NCBI GenBank assembly: GCA_003246265.1
Contig: QKAU01000014.1
Coordinates: 27,699-91,698, forward strand
Direction: 5' to 3'
DNA from: Kiritimatiellales bacterium
GTDB taxonomy: Bacteria > Verrucomicrobiota > Kiritimatiellia > Kiritimatiellales > Pontiellaceae
DNA: 64,000 bases
Below, piece by piece: positions 28,486 through 38,362 of this stretch. Numbering within the stretch: position 1 is the first letter of the stretch; every line of letters begins with the position of its first letter. The notes beneath the pieces were generated by a model, which was given only the letters and a program-made list of their open reading frames with translations, did no database searches and had not been told where the DNA came from. The position numbers and the translations under genes are program-made.

Positions 28486-30438
28486 CTAGCGGAAGATGAT
28501 GTAGAGCACGATGGTCGCAAGCACGACGACAATACCCCAGGTTTTCGTCACCTTCGTCGTCGACATGTCCATCTTTTCATTAACGGGCAGGTTGACCGGC
28601 TGGGGTAGCGGACTCACGAGGGTCAGGATGCCGAGCACCGCAAGGATCACGCCCAGGCAGATAGCCATGCGGTTCAGGAACGGGATGCCCGCCGTCGCCG
28701 GCGTCCACTTCAGCGCGCCGTAGAGGATCGGATTGAGCAACAGGCCGACCGTGCCGCAGTAGCGCGGGGCGCGGTGGACCAGCAGGCCGAAGATGAATAC
28801 GGAGAGGATGCCACAGCTGATGAAGCCCTGGAACTCCTGGATGAAGGTGAAGATGCCGTTGAACTTCGGGCTTCCCAGGTTCGGTGCGATCAGGATCGCG
28901 ATCAGCACGAAAGCCAGGGTGCAGATGCGGCCGACAGTGACCAGTTCGAAGGGTTTGGCCTCCTTGCGCACCTTGTGGTAGATGTCCATCGCAAAGATCG
29001 TGGACGCCGAATTGAGCATGGAGGCCAGCGAGCTGACCACCGCGCCGAAGATCGCCGCAAGCACGAAGCCCATGATCCCGTTGCCCTTGGGCAGCACGTT
29101 GCGCAGCAAGGTCGGGAAGGCCGCGTCGTAGTCGTAGCCCACCAGCTTCTGGCTGAAAACGATTCGTCCTTCCTTCTTGCCCTTGTTGGCCTCCTTGGCC
29201 TGGTCGACGAGACCGGAGTTGATGGCGAAAAGATCGCCTGCGGCCACATCCGCGGGGAGGTCGCACGCCGTGTCCAGCAACGCCGCATTCGATGCCGTCA
29301 GCCGGGCGGCCAGTTCGACGTGCCCCTCGGCGAAGGTGTCGGTAAAGACATACATCTTGGAAATGTCGCCCTGCTCGAAGGCCTGGATGATCGGGGCATT
29401 CTTGATGACCGCCTGCTCCTTGAGATCGCCGCGGAAAAGGTTGAACGCCAGGATGCCGGGAATCACCACCACGAAGGGGATGATCAGCTTGAGGCCGGCG
29501 GCGAAGACGACACCCTTCTGGCCTTCGTTGAGGCTCTTGGAACCCAAGGTCCGCTGGGTGATGTACTGGTTGAGCCCCCAATAGAAGAAGTTGGGGATCC
29601 AAAGTCCGATCATCAGCGCGGTCCAGGGGATTTCGGGGTCGTTGGCCGGCCTGAACATGTGCAGCTTGCCGGCAGGGACCGGTGCCTGGTTCAAGGTCAC
29701 GAAGCGCTCGAAGGCCCCTTGGTTGGCAAGGGTGTCGGCCGTAACGCCGGGATCGGCGGCGGAGGGTGCCAGTACGGCAGGGTCGGCCATGCCCAGGGCT
29801 TTGAAGACCAGCACCGTAACCACGACCCCTCCGACAATCAGCGCCGCGCCCTGGATGAGATCGGCCCAGGCGCAGGCCTTCAGGCCGCCCGCGAACACGT
29901 AGATTGCGGCCAGCAGGCCGATGATCCAGCAACCCACCGTGATGTTGCCGAGGTCCAGCCCCAGGAAGCTCTGCCCCTGGAAGAAGACGGTGATGACCTT
30001 GGCCCCCGAGAAGATGACCGAGGCGGTCGGCACGCCGACGAGGATGATCATGGTCGCAATCGCCATGAAGGTGCGGGCGAAGGTGTTGTAGCGGTATTCA
30101 AGAAACTCCGGGATGGTATAGATGCCGCTGCGCAGGAAGGTGGGGAGGAATACGAACGCCACGACCACCAGGGTGATGGCCGCCATCCATTCGTAGCTGG
30201 CGATCGCCATGCCCAGCCAGTCGGCCGCCTTGCCGCTCATCCCCACGAACTGCTCGGTCGAAATGTTGGCCGCGATGAGCGAAAAGCCGACCAGCCACCA
30301 GGTCAGTCCGCGCCCCGCCAGGAAGTAGTCCGCCGCACCGTGCTCGCTGTGCGTCTCCTCCCCCTTCGACTTCCACAGGCCGATCGTGATGACCGACGCG
30401 ACGAATGCCACGAATACCACGATATCAATGATTCCCAT
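28486..30438 (-). CDS. Sodium:solute symporter (SSS family, SGLT-like sugar transporter)
   Basis: DYFLAGRGLTWWLVGFSLIAANISTEQFVGMSG, IPEFLEYRYN, multiple TM helices. Confidence 0.93.
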   Translation of the reverse strand: MGIIDIVVFVAFVASVITIGLWKSKGEETHSEHGAADYFLAGRGLTWWLVGFSLIAANISTEQFVGMSGKAADWLGMAIASYEWMAAITLVVVAFVFLPTFLRSGIYTIPEFLEYRYNTFARTFMAIATMIILVGVPTASVIFSGAKVITVFFQGQSFLGLDLGNITVGCWIIGLLAAIYVFAGGLKACAWADLIQGAALIVGGVVVTVLVFKALGMADPAVLAPSAADPGVTADTLANQGAFERFVTLNQAPVPAGKLHMFRPANDPEIPWTALMIGLWIPNFFYWGLNQYITQRTLGSKSLNEGQKGVVFAAGLKLIIPFVVVIPGILAFNLFRGDLKEQAVIKNAPIIQAFEQGDISKMYVFTDTFAEGHVELAARLTASNAALLDTACDLPADVAAGDLFAINSGLVDQAKEANKGKKEGRIVFSQKLVGYDYDAAFPTLLRNVLPKGNGIMGFVLAAIFGAVVSSLASMLNSASTIFAMDIYHKVRKEAKPFELVTVGRICTLAFVLIAILIAPNLGSPKFNGIFTFIQEFQGFISCGILSVFIFGLLVHRAPRYCGTVGLLLNPILYGALKWTPATAGIPFLNRMAICLGVILAVLGILTLVSPLPQPVNLPVNEKMDMSTTKVTKTWGIVVVLATIVLYIIFR

Positions 30439-30591
30439 CCCTTACCTCCAGTTTGTGTTTTCGCGTATGGTGGTTGCACGTTCTACACGTTGCCCACCCC
30501 CTTGGAAAGACATTTTCCGGCGATTCAAAACCCGCCGACCCGGTTGACAAGTCTCCAGAACATGTGCGACTTTTTTTCCGATCTCCGGGCC

Positions 30592-32286
30592 ATGTACGAC
30601 GTGACTAACAAGAACCCCTATATTGCCGAAACCCTACTCCACGCGGGACTGATCGGCGAAGAGGAGGCGCGCGCCGCCGAGGCCGAGGCCGGGGCGCGCG
30701 GCATCGGGTTGCTCGACTGCCTGGCCGATGGCGGGCGCAACAAGGCGGAACTCTTCGCGGCACTGGCCGCACGCGCGGGGATGGAGGCTGTTTCCCTCGA
30801 CCCCGCCACTCCGCCTCCGGTTGCGGCGCAGCTCGTCCCCGCCGAGGTGGCCCTGCGCTACCGGGTCGTCCCCCTGCGAAGATCAGGCGGAATCCTTGCC
30901 GTGGCGGTCGGCGATCCCTTCGATCTCGAAACCCTCGATACCCTGCGCTACATCCTCAAGGATCCGGTCGAGACCTTCGCCGCTCTCCCCGAACAGATCG
31001 ATGCCACGCTGGCCCGTCTCTATCCCCACGGCGATGCGGAGGGTCCCGGCCAGGTGGGAGACGGCAGCATGGGGGCCGCGCCCCACCCCCCCCCGGATAT
31101 CATCCAGGACGTCGACGACGCGGTGGAAAGCGACGAACCGGTCATCCGGCTCGTCAACCTGCTCATTCTGGAAGGCTACCGGCAACGCGCCTCCGACATC
31201 CATCTGGAACCGCTGGCCAACCGCTTCCGTGTCCGCTACCGCATCGACGGTGCCCTGCGCGACGTCGAGCCGCCGCCACGCCGCCTGCACCCGCCCGTCA
31301 TCAGCCGCCTCAAGATCATGGCCGGCATGAAGATTTCCGAGAAGCGGCTGCCGCAGGATGGCCGCATCCGGATCCGCGCCATGGGCCGGGACCTCGACCT
31401 CCGCGTGTCGGCCATTCCCAGCAACCACGGCGAAAGCATCGTCATGCGGATCCTCGACAAGCAGAACCTCCAGCTCGGCCTGCCCAACCTCGGCTTCCTG
31501 CCGGACGACCAGTCCACCTTTGATCGCTTCATCCGGCACCCCGACGGCATTGTGCTGATCACCGGACCGACCGGTTCGGGCAAGACCACCACCCTCTACG
31601 CCTGCCTCAACCACCTCAACCGCCCCGACCGCAAGATCATTACCGTCGAGGATCCGGTCGAGTACCAGCTCACCGGCGTCAACCAGGTGCATGTCCGCCC
31701 CGACATCGGCCTCTCCTTCGCCGCCGCCCTGCGCTCGATCCTGCGCCAGGCCCCGAACATCATCATGATCGGCGAGATCCGCGACCGGGAAACGGCCGAG
31801 ATTGCCGTCAACGCCGCCCTGACAGGCCACCTGGTGCTCAGCACCCTCCACACCAACGACGCCCCCTCCGCCGTTACCCGCCTCGCCGATATCGGCATCA
31901 AGCCCTTCCTCGTTGCCTCCGCGCTGCGTGGCGTGGTTGCGCAACGGCTGGTCCGCACGGTCTGCGGGGCATGCCGGACCGCCTACGCACCTGGCGAGGC
32001 GGAACGGCTGCTCGTCGGTGCCGTCCCCAACCTCTTCCGGGGCGAAGGATGCGCCACGTGCGGCTCCACCGGCTACTTCGGCCGCAAGGGACTCTTCGAA
32101 CTGCTCTCGGTGGACGACGACCTGCGTCAGCTGATCCACGCGCAAGCCGGGACGGCCGAACTGCGCCGCGCCGCGCGCGCCATGGGGATGCGGACCCTGC
32201 GCGAAGACGGGCTGCGCAAGGCAGTGGAGGGCGAAACCACCCTGCCGGAAGTACTGCGGGCAACCATGAAGGAGGGCGATTCATGA
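30592..32286 (+). CDS. GspE/PilB-type secretion ATPase, copy 1
   Basis: ASDIHLEPLANRFRVRYRIDG, GPTGSGKTTTLYACL, MIGEIRDRETAEIAVNAALTGHLVLSTLHTND, CxxC pairs. Start uncertain (30562 also possible); upstream part of the ORF to 28774 rejected. Confidence 0.93.
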   Translation: MYDVTNKNPYIAETLLHAGLIGEEEARAAEAEAGARGIGLLDCLADGGRNKAELFAALAARAGMEAVSLDPATPPPVAAQLVPAEVALRYRVVPLRRSGGILAVAVGDPFDLETLDTLRYILKDPVETFAALPEQIDATLARLYPHGDAEGPGQVGDGSMGAAPHPPPDIIQDVDDAVESDEPVIRLVNLLILEGYRQRASDIHLEPLANRFRVRYRIDGALRDVEPPPRRLHPPVISRLKIMAGMKISEKRLPQDGRIRIRAMGRDLDLRVSAIPSNHGESIVMRILDKQNLQLGLPNLGFLPDDQSTFDRFIRHPDGIVLITGPTGSGKTTTLYACLNHLNRPDRKIITVEDPVEYQLTGVNQVHVRPDIGLSFAAALRSILRQAPNIIMIGEIRDRETAEIAVNAALTGHLVLSTLHTNDAPSAVTRLADIGIKPFLVASALRGVVAQRLVRTVCGACRTAYAPGEAERLLVGAVPNLFRGEGCATCGSTGYFGRKGLFELLSVDDDLRQLIHAQAGTAELRRAARAMGMRTLREDGLRKAVEGETTLPEVLRATMKEGDS

Positions 32287-33983
32287 CCCCCCTGCCCCCC
32301 GTCTTGGACAAGCTCGTGGAAACCGGCCGGCTCGGCCTGGAGCAGGCGCAGGCCATCGTCGAAGAGCACCGCCGCGAAGGACGGACCATTCGCGATGTGG
32401 CGGTGGACGCCGGGTTTGTCCCCGAGCCGGCCTTTCTCGCCGCGGTCGCGTTCCTGCTGGATGCCCGCATCGTGGACCTGGCTGCGGCCGAGGTGGCTGC
32501 CGGCGTCGTGCAGGCCGTGCCGGCGGCTATCGCGCGCCTCTACCGCGTGGTTCCAATCAAGGCCGACGACCGGTGCGTTACCGTGGCCGTGGCCGACTAC
32601 CCGAGCCCGGCCGAAGCCGACGACCTCGCCTTCGCCCTTTCGCGCAGTGTCGAATTCGTCGTCGCGCCCAAGGCGCAGCTGGAGGAGGCGCTGGCCCGGC
32701 TGCACGGCGACGGAGGCGATCCGGTGGAGGAACTGCTTTCCGACATCGGGGCAGGCTGGCAAGGGGCCGGGGATGCCGGCACCCGGGAGGGCAAGGCCAG
32801 ACTGGAGGATCTCGAGCATGCCGCCAATGCCACCCCGGTGATCCGTTTTGTAAACCTCGTGCTCTACCAGGCGGTCAAGGACCACGCCTCCGACATCCAT
32901 TTCGAGCCTTTCGAGGACGAGTTCAAGATCCGCTACCGCGTGGATGGCGCCCTCTACGAACTGGCTCCGCCGCCCCGGTACCTGGCGCTGCCGATCATCT
33001 CGCGGATCAAGGTGATCGCGGGCCTGGACATCGCCGAAACGCGCCTCCCCCAGGATGGCCGCATCCAGCTGGCCATGGCGGGACGTTCGATCGATTTCCG
33101 CGTTTCCACCCTCCCGACCCAGTCCGGCGAGAGCGTTGTACTGCGCGTCCTCGACCGGGCGAACATCCAGCTCGACCTCGACCGGATCGGCTTTCCCGAC
33201 GACGTGGCCCCGCTCTTCCTGGAGGACATCCGGAAGCCGAACGGCATCGTGGTGGTGACGGGCCCCACCGGATCGGGAAAGACCACCACCCTCTACGCCG
33301 CACTCCAGCGGATCAACCGCACTGAAACCAAGATCCTCACCGCCGAGGATCCGGTGGAATACGATGTCGACGGGATCGTCCAGCTTCCGGTCCGGGAAAA
33401 CATCGGGCTCGATTTCGCCACTGCCCTGCGCGCCTTCCTTCGCCAGGACCCGGACGTGATCATGGTTGGCGAAATTCGCGACCTCGAAACGGCGCAAATC
33501 GCCATCCAGGCCGCGCTGACCGGGCATCTGGTCTTCAGTACGCTGCACACGAACGACGCGCCCGGCGCCGTCACCCGCCTGGTCGATATGGGCGTCGAAC
33601 CCTATCTGGTGGCATCAACGCTCGAAGCGGTGCTGGCCCAGCGGCTGGTGCGTACCATCTGCGGCTCCTGCCGGACCGCCTACGCACCCGATGAAACCTC
33701 CTTGGCGCTGCTGGACCTCGACCCCGCGCAGACCGGGGGCCAGCCTTTCCACCGCGGGACCGGATGCCCGGCCTGCTCCGGGACGGGCTACAGCGGACGG
33801 CGGGCCCTTTTCGAGTACCTGCGCGTCAACGATGCCCTCCGCACCGCCATTGCCAACCGCCAGCCAGCGAACGTCCTGCGCAGAAAAGCGGTCGAACTCG
33901 GCATGCGAACCTTGCGCGAAGACGGCATCCGATGCATTCTTGACGGCGTTACCACCGTGGAAGAAGTGGTCCGGTATACGTAA
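32283..33983 (+). CDS. GspE/PilB-type secretion ATPase, copy 2
   Basis: ASDIHFEPFEDEFKIRYRVDG, GPTGSGKTTTLYAAL, MVGEIRDLETAQIAIQAALTGHLVFSTLHTND; ATGA overlap with copy 1. Confidence 0.95.
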   Translation: MTPLPPVLDKLVETGRLGLEQAQAIVEEHRREGRTIRDVAVDAGFVPEPAFLAAVAFLLDARIVDLAAAEVAAGVVQAVPAAIARLYRVVPIKADDRCVTVAVADYPSPAEADDLAFALSRSVEFVVAPKAQLEEALARLHGDGGDPVEELLSDIGAGWQGAGDAGTREGKARLEDLEHAANATPVIRFVNLVLYQAVKDHASDIHFEPFEDEFKIRYRVDGALYELAPPPRYLALPIISRIKVIAGLDIAETRLPQDGRIQLAMAGRSIDFRVSTLPTQSGESVVLRVLDRANIQLDLDRIGFPDDVAPLFLEDIRKPNGIVVVTGPTGSGKTTTLYAALQRINRTETKILTAEDPVEYDVDGIVQLPVRENIGLDFATALRAFLRQDPDVIMVGEIRDLETAQIAIQAALTGHLVFSTLHTNDAPGAVTRLVDMGVEPYLVASTLEAVLAQRLVRTICGSCRTAYAPDETSLALLDLDPAQTGGQPFHRGTGCPACSGTGYSGRRALFEYLRVNDALRTAIANRQPANVLRRKAVELGMRTLREDGIRCILDGVTTVEEVVRYT

Positions 33984-34673
33984 ATGAAATGGTATAACCT
34001 TATCATCATCTGCGCGGCATTCATCACCCTGATGCTCGTTGCTACGAACAAGCACCTGAGAATGAGGTCGTGCATCTACGACTATCAGCATGCCGCCACG
34101 CCCACCGGACGGACCCTGTGCGTTGTCCGCGGCCAGATGTTCATGAATACCAGGCTGCTGCCCTATGTGCTCGACCGCTACCGCGACGACCGCGATGTCC
34201 AGTTCACCGTCTCCATGATCGCCAAGTGCCAGTCCGGCGAAGCGAACCGCATCCTCTGGGACAAGGCGGTCAGCTCGCCGCCCGGCTCCCAGATCCGCGT
34301 GGTCTGCATGGCTGCCCTGCTCACCCGCAACCAGTTCAAGGCCTGGGGGGAAATCACGGACGAGGACATTGAAATGATTGCGGTTTCGATGCCTGTGCAC
34401 ATCGTGCATTGGAGGCAGATCCTGCTGAAGTACAGCGGCGCCCCCATGCGGAGCCTCGCGAAGGATTCCTACCCCGAGCGCCACAAGTTCAAGGCGCTCT
34501 TCCGGGAATGCCTGGAAAAATACAAGGCCCAGGAGACCCTGCGGATGATGCGGGACATGGATTCCGGATTTCCTGCCGTTCCCGCCGTCCAGTCGTCCGG
34601 AGCCGGCACCCCCCTCTCCGATACCGATGGCATGGCCCGGCTCGTTGCGCGGACGCCGCGACGCGCCGCCTAG
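33984..34673 (+). CDS. Hypothetical protein with N-terminal TM segment, in secretion/pilus operon
   Basis: 229 aa ORF, starts immediately after copy 2 stop; no family recognised. Confidence 0.7.
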   Translation: MKWYNLIIICAAFITLMLVATNKHLRMRSCIYDYQHAATPTGRTLCVVRGQMFMNTRLLPYVLDRYRDDRDVQFTVSMIAKCQSGEANRILWDKAVSSPPGSQIRVVCMAALLTRNQFKAWGEITDEDIEMIAVSMPVHIVHWRQILLKYSGAPMRSLAKDSYPERHKFKALFRECLEKYKAQETLRMMRDMDSGFPAVPAVQSSGAGTPLSDTDGMARLVARTPRRAA

Positions 34674-34711
34674 TCCATGGCCAATCCTAGGCCTCCACCC
34701 GATCAGGAAGC

Positions 34712-35968
34712 ATGCCCAAGTTCAGATACATAGCCCACGACATCCACGGGGAGGAGAGGCAGGGCACGGTGAATGCCGCGAACCATGGCGCGGCCGTTGA
34801 GCAGCTTCGCGGCAAGGGACTTTTTCCCTCGCAGGTCCTCGGAACGGACCTCCAGCTGCCCAAGACCGTGTCCTGCCGGCCGAAGCTGCGGTTCGACATG
34901 GAGATCCGCCTTCCATCCGGCCTGTCGGTTGTCCGGTCCAAGCAACTGATGGTCGTGACGCGGCAGATGGCCACCCTGGTCCATGCCGGACTTCCCTTGC
35001 TCCGGGGGCTCCACGTGCTGGAACGGCAGGAACGCAATGCGGCGCTCAGGAGGACGCTCGGCATGGTGGCCGGGGCCATCGAGGGCGGAAGCAACTTCGC
35101 CGATGCGCTGGCCATGCATCCGCGCATCTTCAACAAGCTTTATGTCAACATGGTCCGTGCCGGCGAAGCGGGCGGCGTGCTGGACGTCGTGCTGGACCGG
35201 CTGGCGGCCTACATGGAGAAGGCGCAAAAGATCCGGAACCGGCTCCGCAGCGCCATGACCTACCCGCTTGTCGTGCTGCTGGCGTCGTCGGCCATCATGG
35301 CGTTCCTGATGATGGCGGTCATTCCGCGTTTCGAGCGGATCTTCGCGGACATGCTGGAGGGCCGCTCCCTTCCCCCGCTAACCCTCCATGTGATGCGCCT
35401 CAGCGAACAGATCAAGCACGGATGGCCCGCAGCCCTGGCCGCGGTGGGCGCAACCTTCCTTGTCCTCGCCATGCTGAGGCGGGTTCGCGCGGGACGCCTC
35501 CTGCTCGATGGGGCAAAACTCCGGCTCCCGCTCTTCGGCAACCTCGTCCGCATGGGTGTCCTTGCCCGTTTTGCCCGGACCCTGGGGACCCTCATGCATT
35601 CGGGCGTTCCGATCCTCCAGGCCCTCGCCATCGTCAAGGAGACGCTCTCCAACGAGGCCGCCGCCGCCGCGATCCAGCGCATCCACGACGAGATCAAGGA
35701 AGGCGAGCCCATGGCGGCACCGGTCGAGGCCCTCCCCCTTTTCCCGCCCATGTTCGGAGGCATGGTCGAGGTGGGCGAGGAGACTGGCGAGCTTCCAGCC
35801 ATGCTGCTCAAGATTGCCGACCTCTACGAAGACGAGGTCGACAACGCCATCGCCGCGCTCAGCTCGGTCATCGAGCCGCTCCTGATCGTGCTGCTCGCGG
35901 TGGCGGTCGGGACAATTGTCGTTGCAATGTTCCTACCCATGGTGTCTATTATCGGTAGCATGAGTTGA
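34712..35968 (+). CDS. GspF/PilC-family inner-membrane protein
   Basis: FRYIAHDIHGEERQGTVNA, RQMATLVHAGLPLLRGLHVLE, VNMVRAGEAGGVLDVVLDRLA, HSGVPILQALAIVKE. Confidence 0.95.
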   Translation: MPKFRYIAHDIHGEERQGTVNAANHGAAVEQLRGKGLFPSQVLGTDLQLPKTVSCRPKLRFDMEIRLPSGLSVVRSKQLMVVTRQMATLVHAGLPLLRGLHVLERQERNAALRRTLGMVAGAIEGGSNFADALAMHPRIFNKLYVNMVRAGEAGGVLDVVLDRLAAYMEKAQKIRNRLRSAMTYPLVVLLASSAIMAFLMMAVIPRFERIFADMLEGRSLPPLTLHVMRLSEQIKHGWPAALAAVGATFLVLAMLRRVRAGRLLLDGAKLRLPLFGNLVRMGVLARFARTLGTLMHSGVPILQALAIVKETLSNEAAAAAIQRIHDEIKEGEPMAAPVEALPLFPPMFGGMVEVGEETGELPAMLLKIADLYEDEVDNAIAALSSVIEPLLIVLLAVAVGTIVVAMFLPMVSIIGSMS

Positions 35969-35997
35969 GGGAAGCGCGGGACGGGAGATCGGATCGA

Positions 35998-36408
35998 ATG
36001 AAAGCCCTGTTGATTGTAGCCCATGGGAGCCGAAGGAAGGAGTCGAACGACGAGGTGCGCCGCATCGCCGCACGCATCAAGGAAAACTCCGGCCCCGCCT
36101 TCAACGAAGTCACCTGCGCCTTTCTCGAAATCTCCTCGCCACAGATCGATTCCGCGATTGCCGACCTGGCCGATGCCGGCGCCACGGAGATCAAGGTATT
36201 CCCCTACTTCCTCGCCGCGGGAACCCACGTCGTGAGCGACATCCCCCGCATCATTTCCGAGGAGCGCGCCGCGCGGCCAGGCGTGGTCTTCGAGATCCTG
36301 CCCCATCTCGGCGCCCTCCAGGGCATCAGCACGCTGATCCTCAGCCAGATCTACAAGGGGCTGCCCACCGCCCCGCAGCTCAAGGCACTGGAACTGGAGA
36401 CGGACTAG
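35998..36408 (+). CDS. CbiX/sirohydrochlorin-cobaltochelatase-like protein
   Basis: MKALLIVAHGSRRKESNDEV, FLEISSPQIDSAI, VFPYFLAAGTHVVSDIP. Confidence 0.85.
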   Translation: MKALLIVAHGSRRKESNDEVRRIAARIKENSGPAFNEVTCAFLEISSPQIDSAIADLADAGATEIKVFPYFLAAGTHVVSDIPRIISEERAARPGVVFEILPHLGALQGISTLILSQIYKGLPTAPQLKALELETD

Positions 36409-36460
36409 CCCGAAGCGTTGCCCGGCCCGGTTCGCCACGGTTTTTCGGCATACATTCCGT

Positions 36461-36489
36461 TTGACTCCCCTCCGCCATTCCCCTAGTTT
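36461..36489 (+). promoter_or_regulatory. Sigma70-like promoter of rpsU
   Basis: TTGACT-(17 nt)-TAGTTT, about 50 nt before the rpsU ATG. Confidence 0.5.
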
Positions 36490-36540
36490 CACGCCCTTGT
36501 TTTTTGCACCCTGAATGATTTGGGGGAGGTGAAACCCGAT

Positions 36541-36723
36541 ATGGCACAAGAGACCTGCGAAGTAAAAGTACGCCGTGGCGAGAGCATCGACCGCGCCCTG
36601 CGCCGCCTCAAGAAGGCGCTGGACAAGGAAGGCATCCTCAAGACCATGCGCGCCAAGCGGCATTTCGAAAAGCCGAGCGAAAAGAAGAAGCGCCTGGCCA
36701 ACAGCCGTCGCGGACGCCGCTGA
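36541..36723 (+). CDS. rpsU: 30S ribosomal protein S21
   Basis: [51 protein letters not shown]. Confidence 0.95.
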   Translation: MAQETCEVKVRRGESIDRALRRLKKALDKEGILKTMRAKRHFEKPSEKKKRLANSRRGRR

Positions 36724-36746
36724 TTCCACGATCCTTGGAATCGCTC

Positions 36747-36779
36747 AGGCCCCCGTCCAAGCGGGGGCCTTTTTTTTTC
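36747..36779 (+). terminator. Intrinsic terminator downstream of rpsU
   Basis: AGGCCCCCGTCCAAGCGGGGGCCTTTTTTTTT. Confidence 0.9.
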
Positions 36780-36836
36780 TCGGCACGAAAAAAGGGCCGC
36801 CCGAGGCGACCCTTCCCGAACGAGGCGCGATGCGGC

Positions 36837-38336
36837 CTACCCGCAGAGCGCAAGCAGCACACCGGCGGCCACCGCCGAGCCGATCACGCCGGCCACATTG
36901 GGCCCCATGGCGTGCATGAGCAGGAAGTTGTGCGGGTTGGATTCCAACCCCACCTTGTTGGATACGCGCGCAGCCATCGGAACGGCCGAGACGCCGGCGG
37001 AACCGATCAGCGGGTTGATCTGCTCCTTGCTGAGCTTGTTCATCAGCTTCGCCAGCAGCACGCCGCCGGCGGTGCCGATGCAGAACGCCAGCAATCCAAG
37101 CACAAGGATGCCCAACGTGTTGGCGTTCAGGAACTTCTCGGCCGCCAGCTTGGAACCGACCGCCAGGCCCAGCATGATGGTCACGATGTTGATCAGCGCG
37201 TTTTCCATGGTGCTCGACAGGCGTTCCACGACCCCGCACTCCTTCGCGAGATTGCCAAGCATCAGCATCCCGATCAGGGGCGTGGCGGAGGGCAGCAGCA
37301 GGATGCAGAGGATCAGCACCAGCAGCGGGAAGATGATCTTTTCCTGCTTGCTGACATGGCGCAGCTGCTTCATTTCGATGGCCCGCTCGGCCTTCGTGGT
37401 CAGGGCCCGCATGATCGGGGGCTGGATGATCGGCACGAGCGCCATGTAGGAGTAGGCCGCCACGGCCACTGCGCCGAGCAGGTTCGGCGAAAGGCGCGAG
37501 GTCAGGAAGATCGAGGTCGGTCCATCGGCGCCGCCGATGATGCCTATCGAGGCCGCGTCCTTGAGGTCGAAGTCGATAACGCCGCCGGTCAGGTGCGTCA
37601 GGGCCAGCGCCCCGAGCAGGGCGAAGAAGATGCCGAGCTGGGCGGCACCGCCGAGCAGGGCCGTCTTGGGATTCGCCAGCAGCGGCCCGAAGTCGGTCAT
37701 CGCTCCCACGCCCATGAAGATGAGCAGCGGGAAGACGCCGGACTGCACGCCGATGGTGTAGAAGTAGTAGAGGAATCCGCCCGGCTGGCCGGGGATCGGT
37801 CCATCCGCGATGCCGGCGACCGGAATGTTGGTCAGGATCGCGCCGAAACCGATCGGTAGCAGCAGCAGCGGTTCGAACCCCTTGGCAATGGCCAGATAGA
37901 TCAGGCCCAGGCCGACAAGAATCATGACGAATTGCCCCGCCCCTTCGGGCAGCAGGCCCTTGTGGTGGGCCGCGCCGTTGGCGAGTTCGTCCTGATAGGC
38001 GGCTTCCAGCGATGCGACGACGGCCTGGTCGGCCCCCATCCGCTGCGCCAGGTCGATGTTCTTGCGTGCCGACTCCATATGGCCGGCACTGGTTTCCGCT
38101 TCGGCGGTCTGGATGGCCGCGGCCAGCAGTTCCGCCGATTTTTCGGCCGGGGTCTTCGGATGGATGAACCGGTAGATGCCGGTCTCCTTCCAGAGCTTGC
38201 GGAAGCCCTGCCCGATGGAAATGCCCTGCTTCGCGGCCTCGGGGGCCCCGGCGTCGCCGGCAGGCTCGTCGGCGCGAGCCGAAAGCCCTCCGAGCAGCGC
38301 GGCGGCCACGCAGGCGATGGTGATGAATTTCTTCAT
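36837..38336 (-). CDS. oadB: Sodium-translocating decarboxylase beta subunit with N-terminal signal/extension
   Basis: [59 protein letters not shown]. Confidence 0.93.
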   Translation of the reverse strand: MKKFITIACVAAALLGGLSARADEPAGDAGAPEAAKQGISIGQGFRKLWKETGIYRFIHPKTPAEKSAELLAAAIQTAEAETSAGHMESARKNIDLAQRMGADQAVVASLEAAYQDELANGAAHHKGLLPEGAGQFVMILVGLGLIYLAIAKGFEPLLLLPIGFGAILTNIPVAGIADGPIPGQPGGFLYYFYTIGVQSGVFPLLIFMGVGAMTDFGPLLANPKTALLGGAAQLGIFFALLGALALTHLTGGVIDFDLKDAASIGIIGGADGPTSIFLTSRLSPNLLGAVAVAAYSYMALVPIIQPPIMRALTTKAERAIEMKQLRHVSKQEKIIFPLLVLILCILLLPSATPLIGMLMLGNLAKECGVVERLSSTMENALINIVTIMLGLAVGSKLAAEKFLNANTLGILVLGLLAFCIGTAGGVLLAKLMNKLSKEQINPLIGSAGVSAVPMAARVSNKVGLESNPHNFLLMHAMGPNVAGVIGSAVAAGVLLALCG

Positions 38337-38362
38337 GTCTGGAATCTCCATCCTTTTCCGCG

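Noticed and set aside
28774-30561. N-terminal ~590 aa of the 1170-aa ORF ending at 32286
   Set aside because: Antisense to the sodium symporter; the secretion ATPase homology begins only after about 30592
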